From Berberis thunbergii (taxonomy: Eukaryota > Streptophyta > Magnoliopsida > Ranunculales > Berberidaceae), in assembly GCA_003290165.1 (NCBI GenBank), contig QNQO01008316.1:62001-126000 (forward strand): a DNA stretch of 64,000 bases. The letters are read 5' to 3'. Below the pieces are notes generated by a model. It saw only the letters and a list, made by a program, of their open reading frames with translations. It made no database searches and was not told where the DNA came from. Made by a program: the position numbers and the translations under genes. Below are positions 26,950 through 39,200 of the stretch, one piece after another (positions within the stretch are counted from its first letter, which is position 1; each line of letters opens with the position of its first letter).

Positions 26950-27029
26950 CAAATCAAATCATTCCTTTTCTTAGTGGTCTGGGGAGCCCATATAAACCCC
27001 CACGCTTGCCTTTCAAAAAAAAAAAAAAA

Positions 27030-27745
27030 CTTTGCAAAACTTGTATAGACATTGTTTTTTTTTTTTGTTAACTTGAAATACGGTTCATCTAGAAACATGT
27101 ACATGAGTTTTCTCCATTATTCTAACTATCTTCTCAACTTATTAGATGATGTTAGGTTGAATATTTCCTAGATGGTAATGTTATCATTCTTGACATAATG
27201 CATCTTGACTTATTTGCCATGCAAGCTAAAACATATTAAAGAAAATCTTGAATCGTCAAGAATAACATTGGAGAATCATACATATCTTTAGGGTTATCGA
27301 GAAAATATGAAAATAGGTGTGACCCCAAATATCCTTCCATAATTTATGACCGCGCAAGTTTTAGAAATCGTGACAAAATGGGTTTTAAAACCTTTTTCAG
27401 TAACTTAGGAGAGTTATTTCCAAGTTTCCATCATGACAATAACGATATTAGTGAATGGACCAAGTATGAGGACGGTTTTTGGGAAGATAATGTCCTTCCA
27501 CTAAAGTTCCTACAATAAACACTCATGAAAGAGAGTTATATTTGTTTCTTTCATCTTGTCACTTCATTGAAATTGTCACCCTGGATGGGTGATCTCTCAT
27601 CAAATATTTTTAACTTATACTTCAAGATCTGGCAAAACTATAAAGAGAAAGGAGAGTAACTTCCGTACATAAGTTCTGAAACATAAAGTGAATCAGAAGA
27701 AATCCGTATGCATAACTAGGAGTATTCAAATCATAATGTGACATC
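27030..27745 (+). other. Right part of duplicated unit 1, non-coding
   Basis: AT-rich sequence colinear with 54753-55445 in unit 2 (for example AACTTGAAATACGGTTC versus GACTTGAAATATGGTTC). No gene is supported. Short open frames differ between the two copies, which argues against coding. Confidence 0.6.
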
Positions 27746-28299
27746 AATTTGCATGCAACATGACACCTTGGATTTGGTATTGATGGACCATGTGTACCCA
27801 TCTCATAATTTAATATTTCAGTTTGTATGTCCTATATCATTTATATCATTTGTCTGCAACTCAAGAATGAAAATTGTAGCCGACAATGGAATAAGGTTAG
27901 GTTAAGTTCTGATGTGTTTCCGGTTAATAGAAAAATTGATAAATCCGCCTTATTCTCTTTTATACCCATAATTAATAACATAGTTATCAATATTCTACAA
28001 TATGCACGATATGATATAGGATATGTAACGTTTCTAAGCCACATTGATATGGTATATGATATCTTTTGATATAATATAGAACGATGCAATTATGTACAAT
28101 CATTGTATGACTGACGTGAATGAATGGATGAATGATAAAGAACAACTTGCTATATGTGTCGCACAAACCATATATTACTTTTAGTGTTTTTGGAGCCAAC
28201 ATTTGAGATTTAGTGTTTTTGGAACCAACGTTCGAGTTATAGTCACACCACCGTCTCATTCACCACTAAATTAGGCGAGTTAAAAAACACATAATAAAA
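27746..28299. other. Spacer between duplication units, nothing recognised
   Basis: AT-rich with scattered GATATG/ATATGAT motifs around 28005-28070. The overlapping open frames on both strands (27827-28089) are low-complexity and not supported as genes. Confidence 0.4.
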
Positions 28300-28883
28300 C
28301 AAATAATTTTCTTTCCTATTTCAGAGGGAGATGGAATGTTGATACCATGGTGCATGAAAGCTCAATATTGTTAGGTGGTGATTATAATTGTTGGACAATG
28401 TTTTGTGTTATAATTTACAAACCATGAAAATAATCGACAACCAAGTGGAAGTAGGAATCATTTTTTAGATTCACACTCATTTACACAGTGTTAGAGACTT
28501 GGAGAGAAAATTGTTGTTGGATTGTAGCGCTATTGTAATGCGTTAACCGACAATGTTAGGTTAGAATTGTATAAAAATCTAATTCATATTCATATACGCA
28601 AATGATATGATGAGAATCTCAGTTGTATTAAAGCTCAACTTGGATATTGATTGTTGTATCTTACAAAGTACGACAAAGTTTTCTTGCATAATAAAAAAAC
28701 ATATGATGCAAATGTACAACTGATCTAGTTGTAGGACACCCATAAATGATAATGGAGATATAAATCAAAACCAATGCTAATCGACGTCATTTCCATATTA
28801 TTTTTATTTAGTTCAAGATAAGTTTTGGTTGAATGAAAAACTTTCTAAATTAAAAAATTAGCCCAACAACTATAAACATATTT

Positions 28884-29141
28884 TGTAAAATAATGAATGT
28901 CCACCAAGTATGAGGTGTCACACCACCTCCTTTGAAACAGATGGACGATTCACATTAAGTTATGCTAACATACGTAACTCCCTTGTCTTATTAGGTGATT
29001 AGTCATCTTTTGATCCATTTATATACATGTATAAAGAGACAAAATGTTTGCAGAGAAAATAAGAATATGCGCTGAGAATAACAGAGAATAAGATAGTATT
29101 TTCATATGGATATAATATTTCATTTACAATAATCTACAACA
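28884..29141 (+). repeat. 5' LTR of copia 1
   Basis: 258 bp, TG...CA. Aligns along its length with 40928-41181 with scattered differences and small indels. Shares CACACCACCTCCTT and GTGATTAGTCAT with its partner. Confidence 0.9.
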
Positions 29142-30544
29142 CGTTATCAGCACGAAACACCCGAGTGATCGAATATTATCGAAGATTTTCTGTTCTTCTT
29201 TTATATGTATATTATCGTTGATTTGATATTTCCCTTCAATCCGTGCGCATCGGATGTGAGTATGTTATAACTCGGAACTACTTTTCATATTACATCATAT
29301 TTGATTGTTTTTGTTCGAAATTGCTATATAACATACATGTTGAATGATTTGCATTCCATGTCATGAATAGAAGATGTTTTATTCACTAATATAAAATGAT
29401 TCACATGCTAAAATAATATATATATATATATGTTGCACATTTTTTACACTTTGATAGCTTCTGTATTGCAACATTCATACAATATGTTTAACAAGAGTAA
29501 CAATAAAGTGATATGTTGTAAAGGTGAAGAGAGGGCATTTGGAATTTTAAAAAGATGGTATTGTTGAGGTCATATGGCTTTGAGTAGGTGTACCATGTGT
29601 TATTGTTGACCAAGGTTGTCTTGTATAATCTTAATATAGTTTTGGGTGGAAATGGAAGGAAATGCATAAAGTCGTTTTGTTCGTATTTGTTTTGTGTCTT
29701 CTTGTAAGTGAAAAAAGAGAGAATATGACAGTGATAACAATGTTAGTCATAATCATTATGACAATATGGAACAATGTTAAGCACCCTTTTATATATAATA
29801 AACTACTATTATGTCTTATTCCTTTAACTATGTTTGAATATATTACCTTCTTCAATACCTATGTTTCAATCGTTATGGTTATGTCAAACAATCAATGTCC
29901 TTCCGTTGTTTTTATTTGAGGTATACTATAGTGTTATTCAATTGATTGAATTAATTTACTTATGGGAGCCAAACATGCAGGGTACATGGAAAGTAACTCT
30001 GAACATAATTATTATTACAACATATACATGCATCTTTTGTATTTTTATTGTTCATTGTATATATTTTAATGCAAATCTATGTGTTTAGATAAAGACTATG
30101 AAACTCTAGTTTCTTGTTCACATATTATATAAGATTATATAATAGTGTGTGAATTTTAAATATGAAGTTTCATGATATATTCTACATCTTTCATATATTA
30201 ATTAATGTATATCTATACATTTTTTTTATAGATGTTGAGTATTGCAAAACTTGAGTTTCAAGCCCTTACTATTAATGGAGGAAACTATATGTCCTGGCAG
30301 CTTGATGTCAAACTCCATTTACAAGCAAAGAAATTAGGGGATACAATTAAATAAGGACATACAATGCCTATAGAAGATTAAACATGAATATCTCACTGAC
30401 AAAGACCCTTTAGTTTTGTGGAAGTTCCTCAAGGACATATATGACATTAGAAGGCGACCATATACCCTGTTGCCCATAACGAATGGTTAAACTTAAGATT
30501 TCAAGCTTTTAAGACAGTGTCAGAATATAACTCTACCATGTTCA

Positions 30545-31260
30545 GGTGAGACAAAGTAAACTCATAGTCCTTTACAAACAAGGACTCAAAAATCCTTGTG
30601 TGCTTGTGTGATTGGTTTCCAATTTATTGGGAAGAGTTGGACAAGGATGATTCCTTTGTGGCTTCCAATTTGTGTGGGACTCAAACTCCTTCTCTTATCT
30701 CTTTAAAGCAAGTATACAATAATAGATTGAAATAATCAAATACAACGTGAATTAGCAACACACATACAGCTGAAACATGGCAGCATACGCAGCGTAAAAG
30801 AGGTTGCGAACTCGGCGGGAAATGGGCAGCAAGACAGCGTGAAACCGGCTGCGAGTACGATATGAAATAGGCTGCGAGTTTGGCGTGATTCGGTGTGTGT
30901 GCTGCGTGAAACAATAGCCAAGTAGAATGATTGAAATCGAGTGATTTATGGTGTTATTCGTTTGCGAGTTTCGTCAAACCTTTGGTTGTATTGTTTGCTT
31001 GAGATAGGGTAATGTCAAGGATTGTTGCTTGACAACGTTGTAATCTTCAAGTAAGTGTTTCCATATCAATAAAATAGTTACAGAGTCATCGTCCGTGGAG
31101 TAGGCAAAGCCGAACCACATAAATCTCGGTGTCATCTTTATTTTCTCCATATTGCTTGTTGTTTGTTATTACTTGTATAGCGTGTTTAACCATTCACTAT
31201 CACCACCTAGGTCCAGGACTTGTGTTGGAATTATTTGCATTAGCTATTATTTTCCTTATA
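30545..31260 (+). repeat. 5' LTR of copia 2
   Basis: 716 bp. Contains an internal run of degenerate 25-30 bp repeats (30770-30905) built around GCTGCGAG and CGTGAAA. The end CCTTATA corresponds to CCTCACA in the 3' LTR. The first two bases are GG where the 3' LTR has TG. Confidence 0.9.
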
Positions 31261-31262
31261 AG

Positions 31263-31274
31263 TGGTATCAGAGC
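31263..31274 (+). other. Primer-binding site of copia 2
   Basis: TGGTATCAGAGC, complementary to the 3' end of initiator methionine tRNA, two bases after the 5' LTR. This fixes the LTR boundary and the element's orientation. Confidence 0.92.
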
Positions 31275-31315
31275 GCCAGTTAGTTGGTGTTTGTGATTTG
31301 AATGTGTTAATTAAA

Positions 31316-32230
31316 ATGGCTGAAAGGTCTTCTTCATCCCGTGATGATGGCTATGCAAAAGTTCATGGGTTTGATATTGTTTTATTCAATTGTATGAACA
31401 ATTTTAAAGCTTGGCAGATGGATTGTAAAGATATTCTGGTTAGTTTGGATCAGATTGATGCACTAGATGAGAAAAAGAAACCATTACCAGATAAGGCGAC
31501 GATTGAGGTTATCGAGAAGTGGAGTAAAATTGATCAGAAGACATGTAGTACGATTCGTTTGTGTCTTTCTCGCAATGTGACTTACAACTTCACTGATGAG
31601 ATGACGGCTCAGGGTATTTAGGGTAAGCTTCAGGCTATATATCTTTAGAATGATTAGATGAGTGTGATATACCTACAGAAAAAACTTTTCACTTTCAGGT
31701 TGCAGCCAGGTAAACTCATGACTGATCACATAAATGAATTTGAATGTTTATACTCAGACTGTGTTAGCTTGGGAGCTAAATTTGAAGATAATCAGAAAAC
31801 ATTATTCTTGCTAATTTCTTTGTTACCGGAATGAGAACCGATTGTTGATCAGATGACAACACTGAAGAAAGAGAAATTTGTGTGTAGTGATATTGTTCAA
31901 GCTGTACTTGCAAAGGGTTCCAGAAAGAGTGTTTCGAATGAGGAGGTTCAAGCACATGGTATTTCAGTGACAAGGGGAAGAAATTATAAAAGGAACAACT
32001 ACAGAAGGAACCGGTCTAAATCTAAAGGCAGAGATAAGTCTAAGGTTGAATGTCACAAATGTAAGCGCAAATGCCATTACATAAGGATTTGTTTAGTCTG
32101 GAAGGATAATCACAATAAGCAAGAGAATAAGAGTAAGGGCATAATGAATGTTGTTGAGACAACGGATGTGGTAGAGGATATTCTAATCGGGGGTGACTTA
32201 GCACATGCACTAATGGCAAAATCTTATAAC
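31316..32230 (+). pseudogene. Gag of copia 2 (UBN2-type capsid and CCHC knuckle)
   Basis: Starts MAERSSSSRDDGYAKVHGFD. The capsid-like region includes FNCMNNFKAWQMDCKDIL and IEVIEKWSKIDQKTCSTI, broken by stops at about 31619 and 31647. The basic stretch KRNNYRRNRSKSKGRDK is followed by a knuckle CHKCKRKCHYIRIC, in which the usual Gly of GH is Cys. Gag packages element RNA into virus-like particles in the cytoplasm. Confidence 0.85.
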
Positions 32231-35200
32231 CATTTGTATGACGGTTGGATGTTGGATACGGGAGCTTCATATCATATGTGTCATGTAAGGGAATGGTTCA
32301 ACACTTATCGCGAGGTTAAGGGCAGTTCAGTTAAAATGGGAGACTCTCAGCCTTGCAAGACAATGGGTATTGGTACAGTTAAATTCCAGTTGGCAGATGG
32401 GTCATGTAGATAGCTTACCGAGGTACGTCATGCTCCAGTTCTTTCAAAGGGGTTGATTTCTCTTGGGGTGCTTGAAGCTTAGGGCTACAAGTATATTGGT
32501 GAGAATGGGTATTACAGTGTTTATTTTTGTGACAGGTTGCTTATGACAACGGTTAGGCATGCCAATTTGTATTTCTTTCAAGGCAGTATAGTTGAAGGTG
32601 GAGCTATGGTTTCTATAGTTGTTGATGAGAAAAGCTTGACGCATACACAGTTATGGCACTTGCGATTAGGGCATGTAGGTGAGAATGGACTAAGAACTTT
32701 AAGCAAGCGGGGAATGCTTGGCGGTGATAAATTGGCAAAACTGGATTTCTGTGAACATTGCATTTATGGGAAGTAGTGCAGAGTCAGTTTTAGTGATGCT
32801 ACTCATAGCACCGCGGGGATTGTGGATTACATCCACACTGATGTTTGGGGACCCTTTAGAGTTGCATCCAAACGGGGTTCCAGGTATTTTGTGTCTTTTA
32901 TCGATGACTTCAGTCGGAGAGTATGGGTGTATATCATGAAACATAAAAATGAAGTCATTGAAATCTTCAAGAAATGGAAAGCTATAATTGAAAAACAAAC
33001 AGGAAGGGTGATCAAAGTAGTGAGATCTAACAATGGCTGTGAGTATACCGAGAATCCCTTGAAGCAGTTTTGTTTGGAACATGTCATTAGAAGACACTTC
33101 ACAGTGAAGTCGACACCACAGCAGAATGGAGTAGTAGAGCGGATGAACCGTACCCTGTTGGAGAAAGCATGGTGCATGTTGTCCAATGCGGGTTTGGGCA
33201 GAATATGGTGGGCTGAAGCAGTAAACACGACACACTATTTCATTAATCGCTCACCTTCATCAACTATTGAGTCTCAGATTCCTATGGAGGTATGGTTTGG
33301 TATTTCTTCAGATTATTCTAACTTGAAAGTATTTGGTTGTCCAACATATTTTCATGTTAGGGAAGATAAAATTGGAATAAGGGCCAGGAAAACTATTTTT
33401 ATCGGTTATCCAGATAATGTGAAAGGGTGTAGATTATGGTGCCCTAACTTGCAGAAGTTTATGATCAGTCGAGATGTGAAGTTCCATGAGAAGGCTTTGT
33501 TATAGGTAAAGTGTGAGAGATGCAAAGATGGTTCCCCTATTTGGAGGGGTGATAGCTATGATGAAGATGAAGATACTGGAGATTTTTTGCAGGTGGAGCT
33601 TAGAGCTCCTAGATCTCATACAGAACATGATGTTCCTTCTACTGAGGGAATGAGAGATACAAATATGATGCCTGATGAGACAGTGGCAGAAGATGAGGTT
33701 CCTACTGATGGGGACATGGATCCTACACAACAACATGTTCAACAGTTACAAACACCGTCTTTAGCAGCAGACAGAGAACCTAGAGTCAGACATGCACCAC
33801 TTAGATTTGGTTATGAAAATGGCTCAACTTGCGCATTCTCAATTCTTGATGGGTATGATGATGTTCCTACCACATATATGGATGTTTTGCTAAGTGTTCA
33901 GAACGAGGAGTGGAAGGAAGTTTTGGATGAGGAGATGCCATCTCTTCAGAAGAATCATACATGGGAGCTTATGACACTCCCTAAAGAGAAGAGACCAATT
34001 GGGTGTAAGTGAGTTTTCACAGTGAGATACGGGATTCCAGATTCCAGGGGTACTTGTACAGGTATACGATACAAGGCAAGATTGGTGGCTAAAGGATATG
34101 CACAACAAAAAGGTGTGGACTACAATGAAGTATTTTTTCCAGTGGTAAAACGCACTTCTATCCGAGTCATTTTGGCTTTAGCAGTGCAATTTGACTTAGA
34201 GCTCGAGCAACTTGATGTCAAGACTGCTTTCTTGCATGGAGATTTGGAGGAGGACATATACATGTCTCAGCCCGATGGATATGTTGTTGTTGCTAAGGAA
34301 GAAAAGATATCCAAATTGAAGAAGTCATTGTATGGATTGAAGCAATCTTCAAGGCAGTGGTACAAGAGGTTTGATACTTTTATGATTGAGCAGGGATATG
34401 CGAGGAGTCAGTATGATCCTTGTGTATTCACCAGAAGCTCAAGGATGGGTCTTTCGTGTTTCTCTTACTTTATGATGATGACATGCTCATTGCTGCGAAG
34501 AGCATGAAAGAAATTGATAAATTGAAGTTGAAACTTAGCATGAAGTTTGAGATGAAATATCTTGGTTCAGTGAATAAGATACTTGGAATGGAGATAGGAA
34601 GAAGGGCAGACTTACATTGTCACAGAGACAATACTTAGAGAAGGTTATTCGCCGTTTTGACATGGATACGTCTAAGCCGGTAAGTAGTCCTTTGGCTGCT
34701 CACTTTAAGCTCTCGGGTAAGTTGTCTCCTAGCACGGAGGATGAGAGGGAATACATGTCACATGTTCCCTATGCTAGTGCAGTTGGTAGTCTTATGTATG
34801 CCATGATCTTCACACGTCCGGATATCGCTCATGCAGTCAGTCTGGTTAGTAGATTTATGTCAAACCCAGAAAAACAACATTGGTAGGCAATGAAGTGGAT
34901 ATTGAGATATCTTTCGGGTACGCTGGATGTTGGTTTAGTAAATAAGAGAGGAGATGTGTCAAACATGATTCGAGGTTATGTAGATTCGGATTATGCTGGT
35001 GATCTTGATAAGCACCAATCGACTACAGGTTATTGTTTTACATTGGCGATGGGTCAGGTGAGTTGGAAGTTCCAGTTACAGTCTACAGTTACTTTGTCTA
35101 CTACTGAGCAGAGTACATGACTCGGTGAAGGAAGCCATCTGACTTCGAGGCTTGGTTAGTGATTTGGATGTTACTCAGGATGATGTGACAGTCAGATTGC

Positions 35201-35440
35201 TATTCATTTGGCGAAGAACCAGGTTCATCATGCCCGGACAAAGCACATTGATGTGCGGTATCATTTTCTGAGGGATGTCATCGAGAATGGCGAGGTTCTC
35301 TTGGAGAAGGTGAGTACTAAAGACAACCTAGCTGATATGTTGACAAAAGCGGTTCCAGGGATCAAGTTTGAGCATTGTCTCGACTTAATTAGGCTCTCTC
35401 AGTGTTGGCGCCCCAAGGGGGCAGGGCCCTTAGGAGCATG
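32230..35440 (+). pseudogene. Pol of copia 2: protease, integrase, reverse transcriptase, RNase H
   Basis: The protease active site is WMLDTGASYHMC. GAG-pre-integrase shows LWHLRLGHVGENGL and the zinc-binding FCEHCIYGK. Integrase (32822-33505) has HTDVWGPFRV, NNGCEYTE and HFTVKSTPQQNGVVERMNRT, keeping the D-D-E pattern except that the usual SDNG reads SNNG. Reverse transcriptase shows YKARLVAKGYAQQKGVDYNE, QLDVKTAFLHGDLEEDIYM and LLYDDDML (catalytic YxDD kept, reached by a frame slip near 34440). RNase H shows GYVDSDYAGDLDKHQSTTGY and ARTKHIDVRYHFLRD. Single stops at about 32411, 32774, 33503, 34010, 34884 and 35118 inactivate it. Confidence 0.92.
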
Positions 35441-35560
35441 ACGACGATTCTCGTGACCAAGAAATGGGTCTTGGCCATTTTTCATGCCAAGGTGGAGATG
35501 CTTATGTGGTTGTTTGTGATGCTTGTGTGGTGGCCTGAAATTGTTTGCCAAGGTGGAGAT

Positions 35561-36277
35561 TGTGAGACAAATTAGGACTCACAATCCTTTACAAACAAGG
35601 ACTCAAAGTCCTTGTGTGCTTGTGTGATTGGTTCCCAATTTATTGGGAAGAGTTGGACAAGGATGATTCCTTTGTGGCTCCCAATTTGTGTGGGACTCAA
35701 AGTCTTTCTATTATCTCCTTAAAACAAGCATACAACAACATATTGAAATAAGCAAATACAACGTGAATTAGCAACACACACACACAGCTGAAACAGGGCA
35801 GCATACGCAGCGTAAAAGAAGCTGCGAACTCGGCGTGAAACGGGCAGCAAGACGCGTGAAACCGGCTGCGAGCACGACGTGAAATGGGCTGCGAGTTTGG
35901 TGTGATTCGGTATGTGTGCAACGTGAAACAATAGCCAAGTAAAAGAATTGGAATTGAGTGATTTTGGGTGTTCTTCGTTTGTGAGTTTCGTCAAACCTTT
36001 GGTGGTATTGTTTGCTTGAGATTGGGTAATCTCAATGATTGTTGCTTGACAACGTTGTAATCTTCAAGTAAGTGTTTCCATATCAATAAAATAGTTACAG
36101 AGTTGTCGTCCGTGGAGTAGGCAAAGCCGAACCACGTAAATCTCAGTGTCATATTTATTTTCTGCAAATTGTTTGTTGTTTGTTATTACTTGCATAGCGT
36201 GTTTAGCCATTCACTATCACCACATAGGTACAGGACTTGTGTTGGAATTATTTGCATTAGCTAGTATTTTCCTCACA
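35561..36277 (+). repeat. 3' LTR of copia 2
   Basis: 717 bp, begins TGTGAGACAAATTAGG and ends CCTCACA. Similar along its whole length to 30545-31260 with scattered substitutions. Gag sequence of copia 1 resumes soon after it. Confidence 0.92.
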
Positions 36278-39200
36278 ATTCAATATTATTTATCGTCTTA
36301 ATTTTTTTGGAGACTATGTGATAGATGCTCAAATAATTGAGAAAACATTATCTGCATTTCATGCACCAAGTGTACTCCTGCACCAGCAATATCGAGAACA
36401 TCACTTTATTAATTATTTTGAATTAGTGACGTGCCTCCTCGTAGCAGAAGAAAATACTAAGGTTTTAACAAAAAAATCATATTGCAGGACCATCAAGCTC
36501 CATGGCATTTCATGAAGCAAATGCCAACTATTATTTTTAGAGAGGGCATAGTAGAAATGCATACTCCAAAAGAGGTGGCAACTCTAGAAGAGATAGCCAC
36601 AATGATTATTCTAGTATAGGTAGTTACTCCAGCAGAGGTGGTTACGCTAGAGGCAATTACTCCCGCAGAAGTGGTAATTGTAAATGGTCCAAAGGTCCAG
36701 CCCATGACAATAATAAAACTCCTGCAACAGATACTACAACTTTTTCTCAAGATGATACTTGTCATTGGTGTGGTAAACATGGACATTGGTCACGTGTCTG
36801 TCATGTACCAAAAGAAGCAGTAGAGGAATATCGAGCCTCCATTAAAACCACAAAGACACATTTAATGCAAACGGAAGATAAAAACAATACATATGAACAG
36901 CCAGTCACTGCTACTCATTTGGACACTTCTGACTTTTTTCAAGATGTTGACAAAGTATCAATGTAATATGGTGTTTAAATCTCATCTTGTAAGATATGTT
37001 TTGCTACTTGTCACTTGGTGTGACATGTTTTATTTGTTTTGCTACTTGTCATTTTGTGTTATATGTAAGATACACACCATTTATCTAATTTTCTATGCAG
37101 ATTGCTTGACTACCTATATATTTATTATTTAAAGGTATGGATCACAAAACGTCACGATTGAAAGATGATACACGGTGCTACTACAAATACAATACTTAAA
37201 AATCACAAAATGTTCTCATCACTAGAAAAGAAACAACAAGAGGTATCTACCATAGATGGCTCTATGCAAATTATTGAAGGCTCTGATTGAGTCCACTTGG
37301 TATTACCAAATGGTACATGTTACTTATTCAGAACACATTATATTCCGTAGTTCTAGAAAAAACTTGCATAGTTTCAAAGATATACGCTTGAATGAGTATC
37401 ATACTTGAGACAACTAATGAAGAGTACACAAAATATTTGTGCATCATATATGGTGTTAGAAGCCAGAAGCTCATACTAGAGAAGTTCACCCTTATCTCCT
37501 TAGGACTATATTGCACAACCATCACAATTGTGGAATCACATGTCATTTTAAACCAAAAGCTTAATGTTCATCCCAAACTCATTGACCCATATATTTTGCT
37601 TCTTTAGCATGATCGTTTGGGTTATCCTGGGCCCACCATGCTCAAGAAAATTGTAAAGAACTCTAATATATAGTCATCCCTTAACACACACTTCAGTCCA
37701 CCTCCCTAGTGAATATTTATACATTTCTTGCTCATAAGGAAAACTTATTACCAAACTACATCATCTCAAGATTGCTACTGAGTCACCGTCATTCTTACAA
37801 AGAATACATGATGACCTTTGTAGACCAATAACCCTTCTAGTAGACATTTGAGATATTACATGATTTTAATAGATGATTTCACTAGATGGTCTTATATGTG
37901 TCTGTCTTCCACTCGTAATGTTGCCTTTGCAAGATTTCTACAGTAAATTATTCAACTTAGAGCTCACTTCCTAGACCACTACATTTAGTCTGTTCGCCTT
38001 GATAATGCGGCAGAATTTACGTCACAAGTGTTTCATTAATTTTGTTCATCCATAGGGATTGTTAATGAACATTCAGTCCCACATGTTCATCCACAAAATG
38101 GTTTAGCAGAACTCTGATTAAACGACTCTAACTCATTGCTAAACCTTTGCTTATGCAGTCTAGCCTACCCACTAGTGCTTGGGGATATGCAATTTTGCAT
38201 GTCGCCAAATTACTTCGCCTTAGGCCCACTTCGTACCATCAGTATTCACACTTACAACTTGTGACCAGTTATCAACTCAATATTTCACATTTATGTAAAT
38301 TTGGTTGTGATGTACATGTTCCTATACCACCCCCAACACGAACTAAGATGTGTCCCTTACATCGATTAGGCATTTATGTCGGTTTTGACTCACCTTCCAT
38401 TATTCGATATCTTGAACCTTTGAATGGGGATATTTTTACAGCTAGATTTGTCGATTGCCAGCTTGATGAGAGTGTCTTCCCACTATTAGGGGGAGATAAC
38501 AAGGAACGATGAAAAGTATTATCGTGGAATACTTCCACTTTGTCTCATCTCAACCCTAGAACGTCCCAATGTGAAGATGAGCTAAAGAGAATTTACATCT
38601 TTGGGAAATTGCAAATCAATTACCTGATGCATTTAATGATGTAGCTAAAGTAACAAATCACATGTCCCAGCTATGAATGCACTGCTCGAATTTGTGTTCC
38701 TGAAGGACAAACTTCGAATAAGACAAATGATAAATTTTTTGCACGCCAGAAGTGTGGCAGACCTATAGGCTCCAAAGATTTGATTCCCTGAAAAAGGTGA
38801 GTCAATAAAAATTCATGCCCTAATGCTTTCGAAGAAACAATTTTGGGATCTCCCACAGAAGTTGTACAGGCTCTAAACGAAACTGTAGATGAAGCTCTAG
38901 AAGTAGCATTACATAACACTCCTGAAGAAGTTATGTTTGAAAAGACTAATTTCTCCATAATCCCTAAAGTGATTCATAAGGCCCCTTTGAGGCTCAACTA
39001 CTTGATAATAAAAAGATTTCAATATACTCAAAGAGAAATGTGGAATCGTAATGTAATTGGTCATCGATCACATATTTATACATATGGTAGCTACCGAACT
39101 ATCAAAAGACAATGATATTTGTAATGATATTGAACCATGTAACATCTATGAATATTGATAGCAAAGTTATTGGCCAAAATGGAAAGATGTTATCAAAACA

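Larger units (their letters stand above)
20829..27029 (+). mobile_element. L1-type LINE with RNase H domain, 6.2 kb, poly(A) tail
   Basis: ORF1 (DUF4283-like plus CCHC knuckle) is followed by ORF2 (endonuclease, reverse transcriptase, zinc-binding region, RNase H). The 3' end is CACGCTTGCCTTTC followed by 15 A. Limits come from the empty site in unit 2, which reads GCTAGTAACTTTGC at about 54747-54760. Here GCTAGTAA (20821-20828) and CTTTGC (27030 on) are separated by the LINE. No TSD longer than the ambiguous AA is visible. ORF1-like reading begins almost at the 5' edge, so the copy is probably 5'-truncated. In-frame stops in both ORFs show it cannot move by itself. Confidence 0.93.
17190..27745 (+). 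repeat. Tandem segmental duplication, unit 1
   Basis: Colinear with unit 2 (28300-55445) once insertions are removed. Paired anchors: 17225/28360 (GGTGCATG), 17345/28475 (AGAGACTTGGAGAGAAAATT), 18275/44675 (GAC-TTTGGT/GGGTTTGA), 18505/44900 (CCCTTAAATATCTAATATC), 18890/52640 (TTTCCCCAAGAAA), 19590/53618 (ATCATTAAGGTCCAAAT), 20795/54720 (TTTTCAACACCCTCCCACA), and 27350/55065 (ATGACCG or ATGACCA region, then CAAGTTTTAGAAATCGTG). No supported gene lies in the duplicated sequence itself. Substitutions and small indels are frequent, so the event is not recent. The direct orientation of both units makes it a tandem duplication. Confidence 0.88.
30545..36277 (+). mobile_element. Ty1/copia retrotransposon 2 (inner, 5.7 kb), nested in gag of copia 1
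   Basis: LTRs of about 716 bp flank a complete gag-pol layout. The primer-binding site TGGTATCAGAGC at 31263-31274 matches the plant initiator Met-tRNA 3' end, and the purine-rich AAGGTGGAGAT lies just before the 3' LTR. Flanking pentamers are GTTCA and ATTCA, a 4/5 match to a 5-bp TSD. Only single-base stops and a few frame slips break the coding region, so it is less decayed than its host element. Confidence 0.93.

Noticed and set aside
27827..28259. Open frames of 80-90 codons on both strands between duplication units
   Set aside because: Composition follows ATAT-rich sequence; strands overlap and nothing is conserved.
29631..30088. Several hydrophobic open frames on both strands between the copia 1 LTR and gag
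   Set aside because: They are in AT-rich untranslated leader of the retrotransposon, opposing frames mirror each other, and no domain is present.
31262..31621. Open frame read as a host gene start
   Set aside because: The true ATG at 31316 begins copia 2 gag right after the primer-binding site. It is retrotransposon coding.
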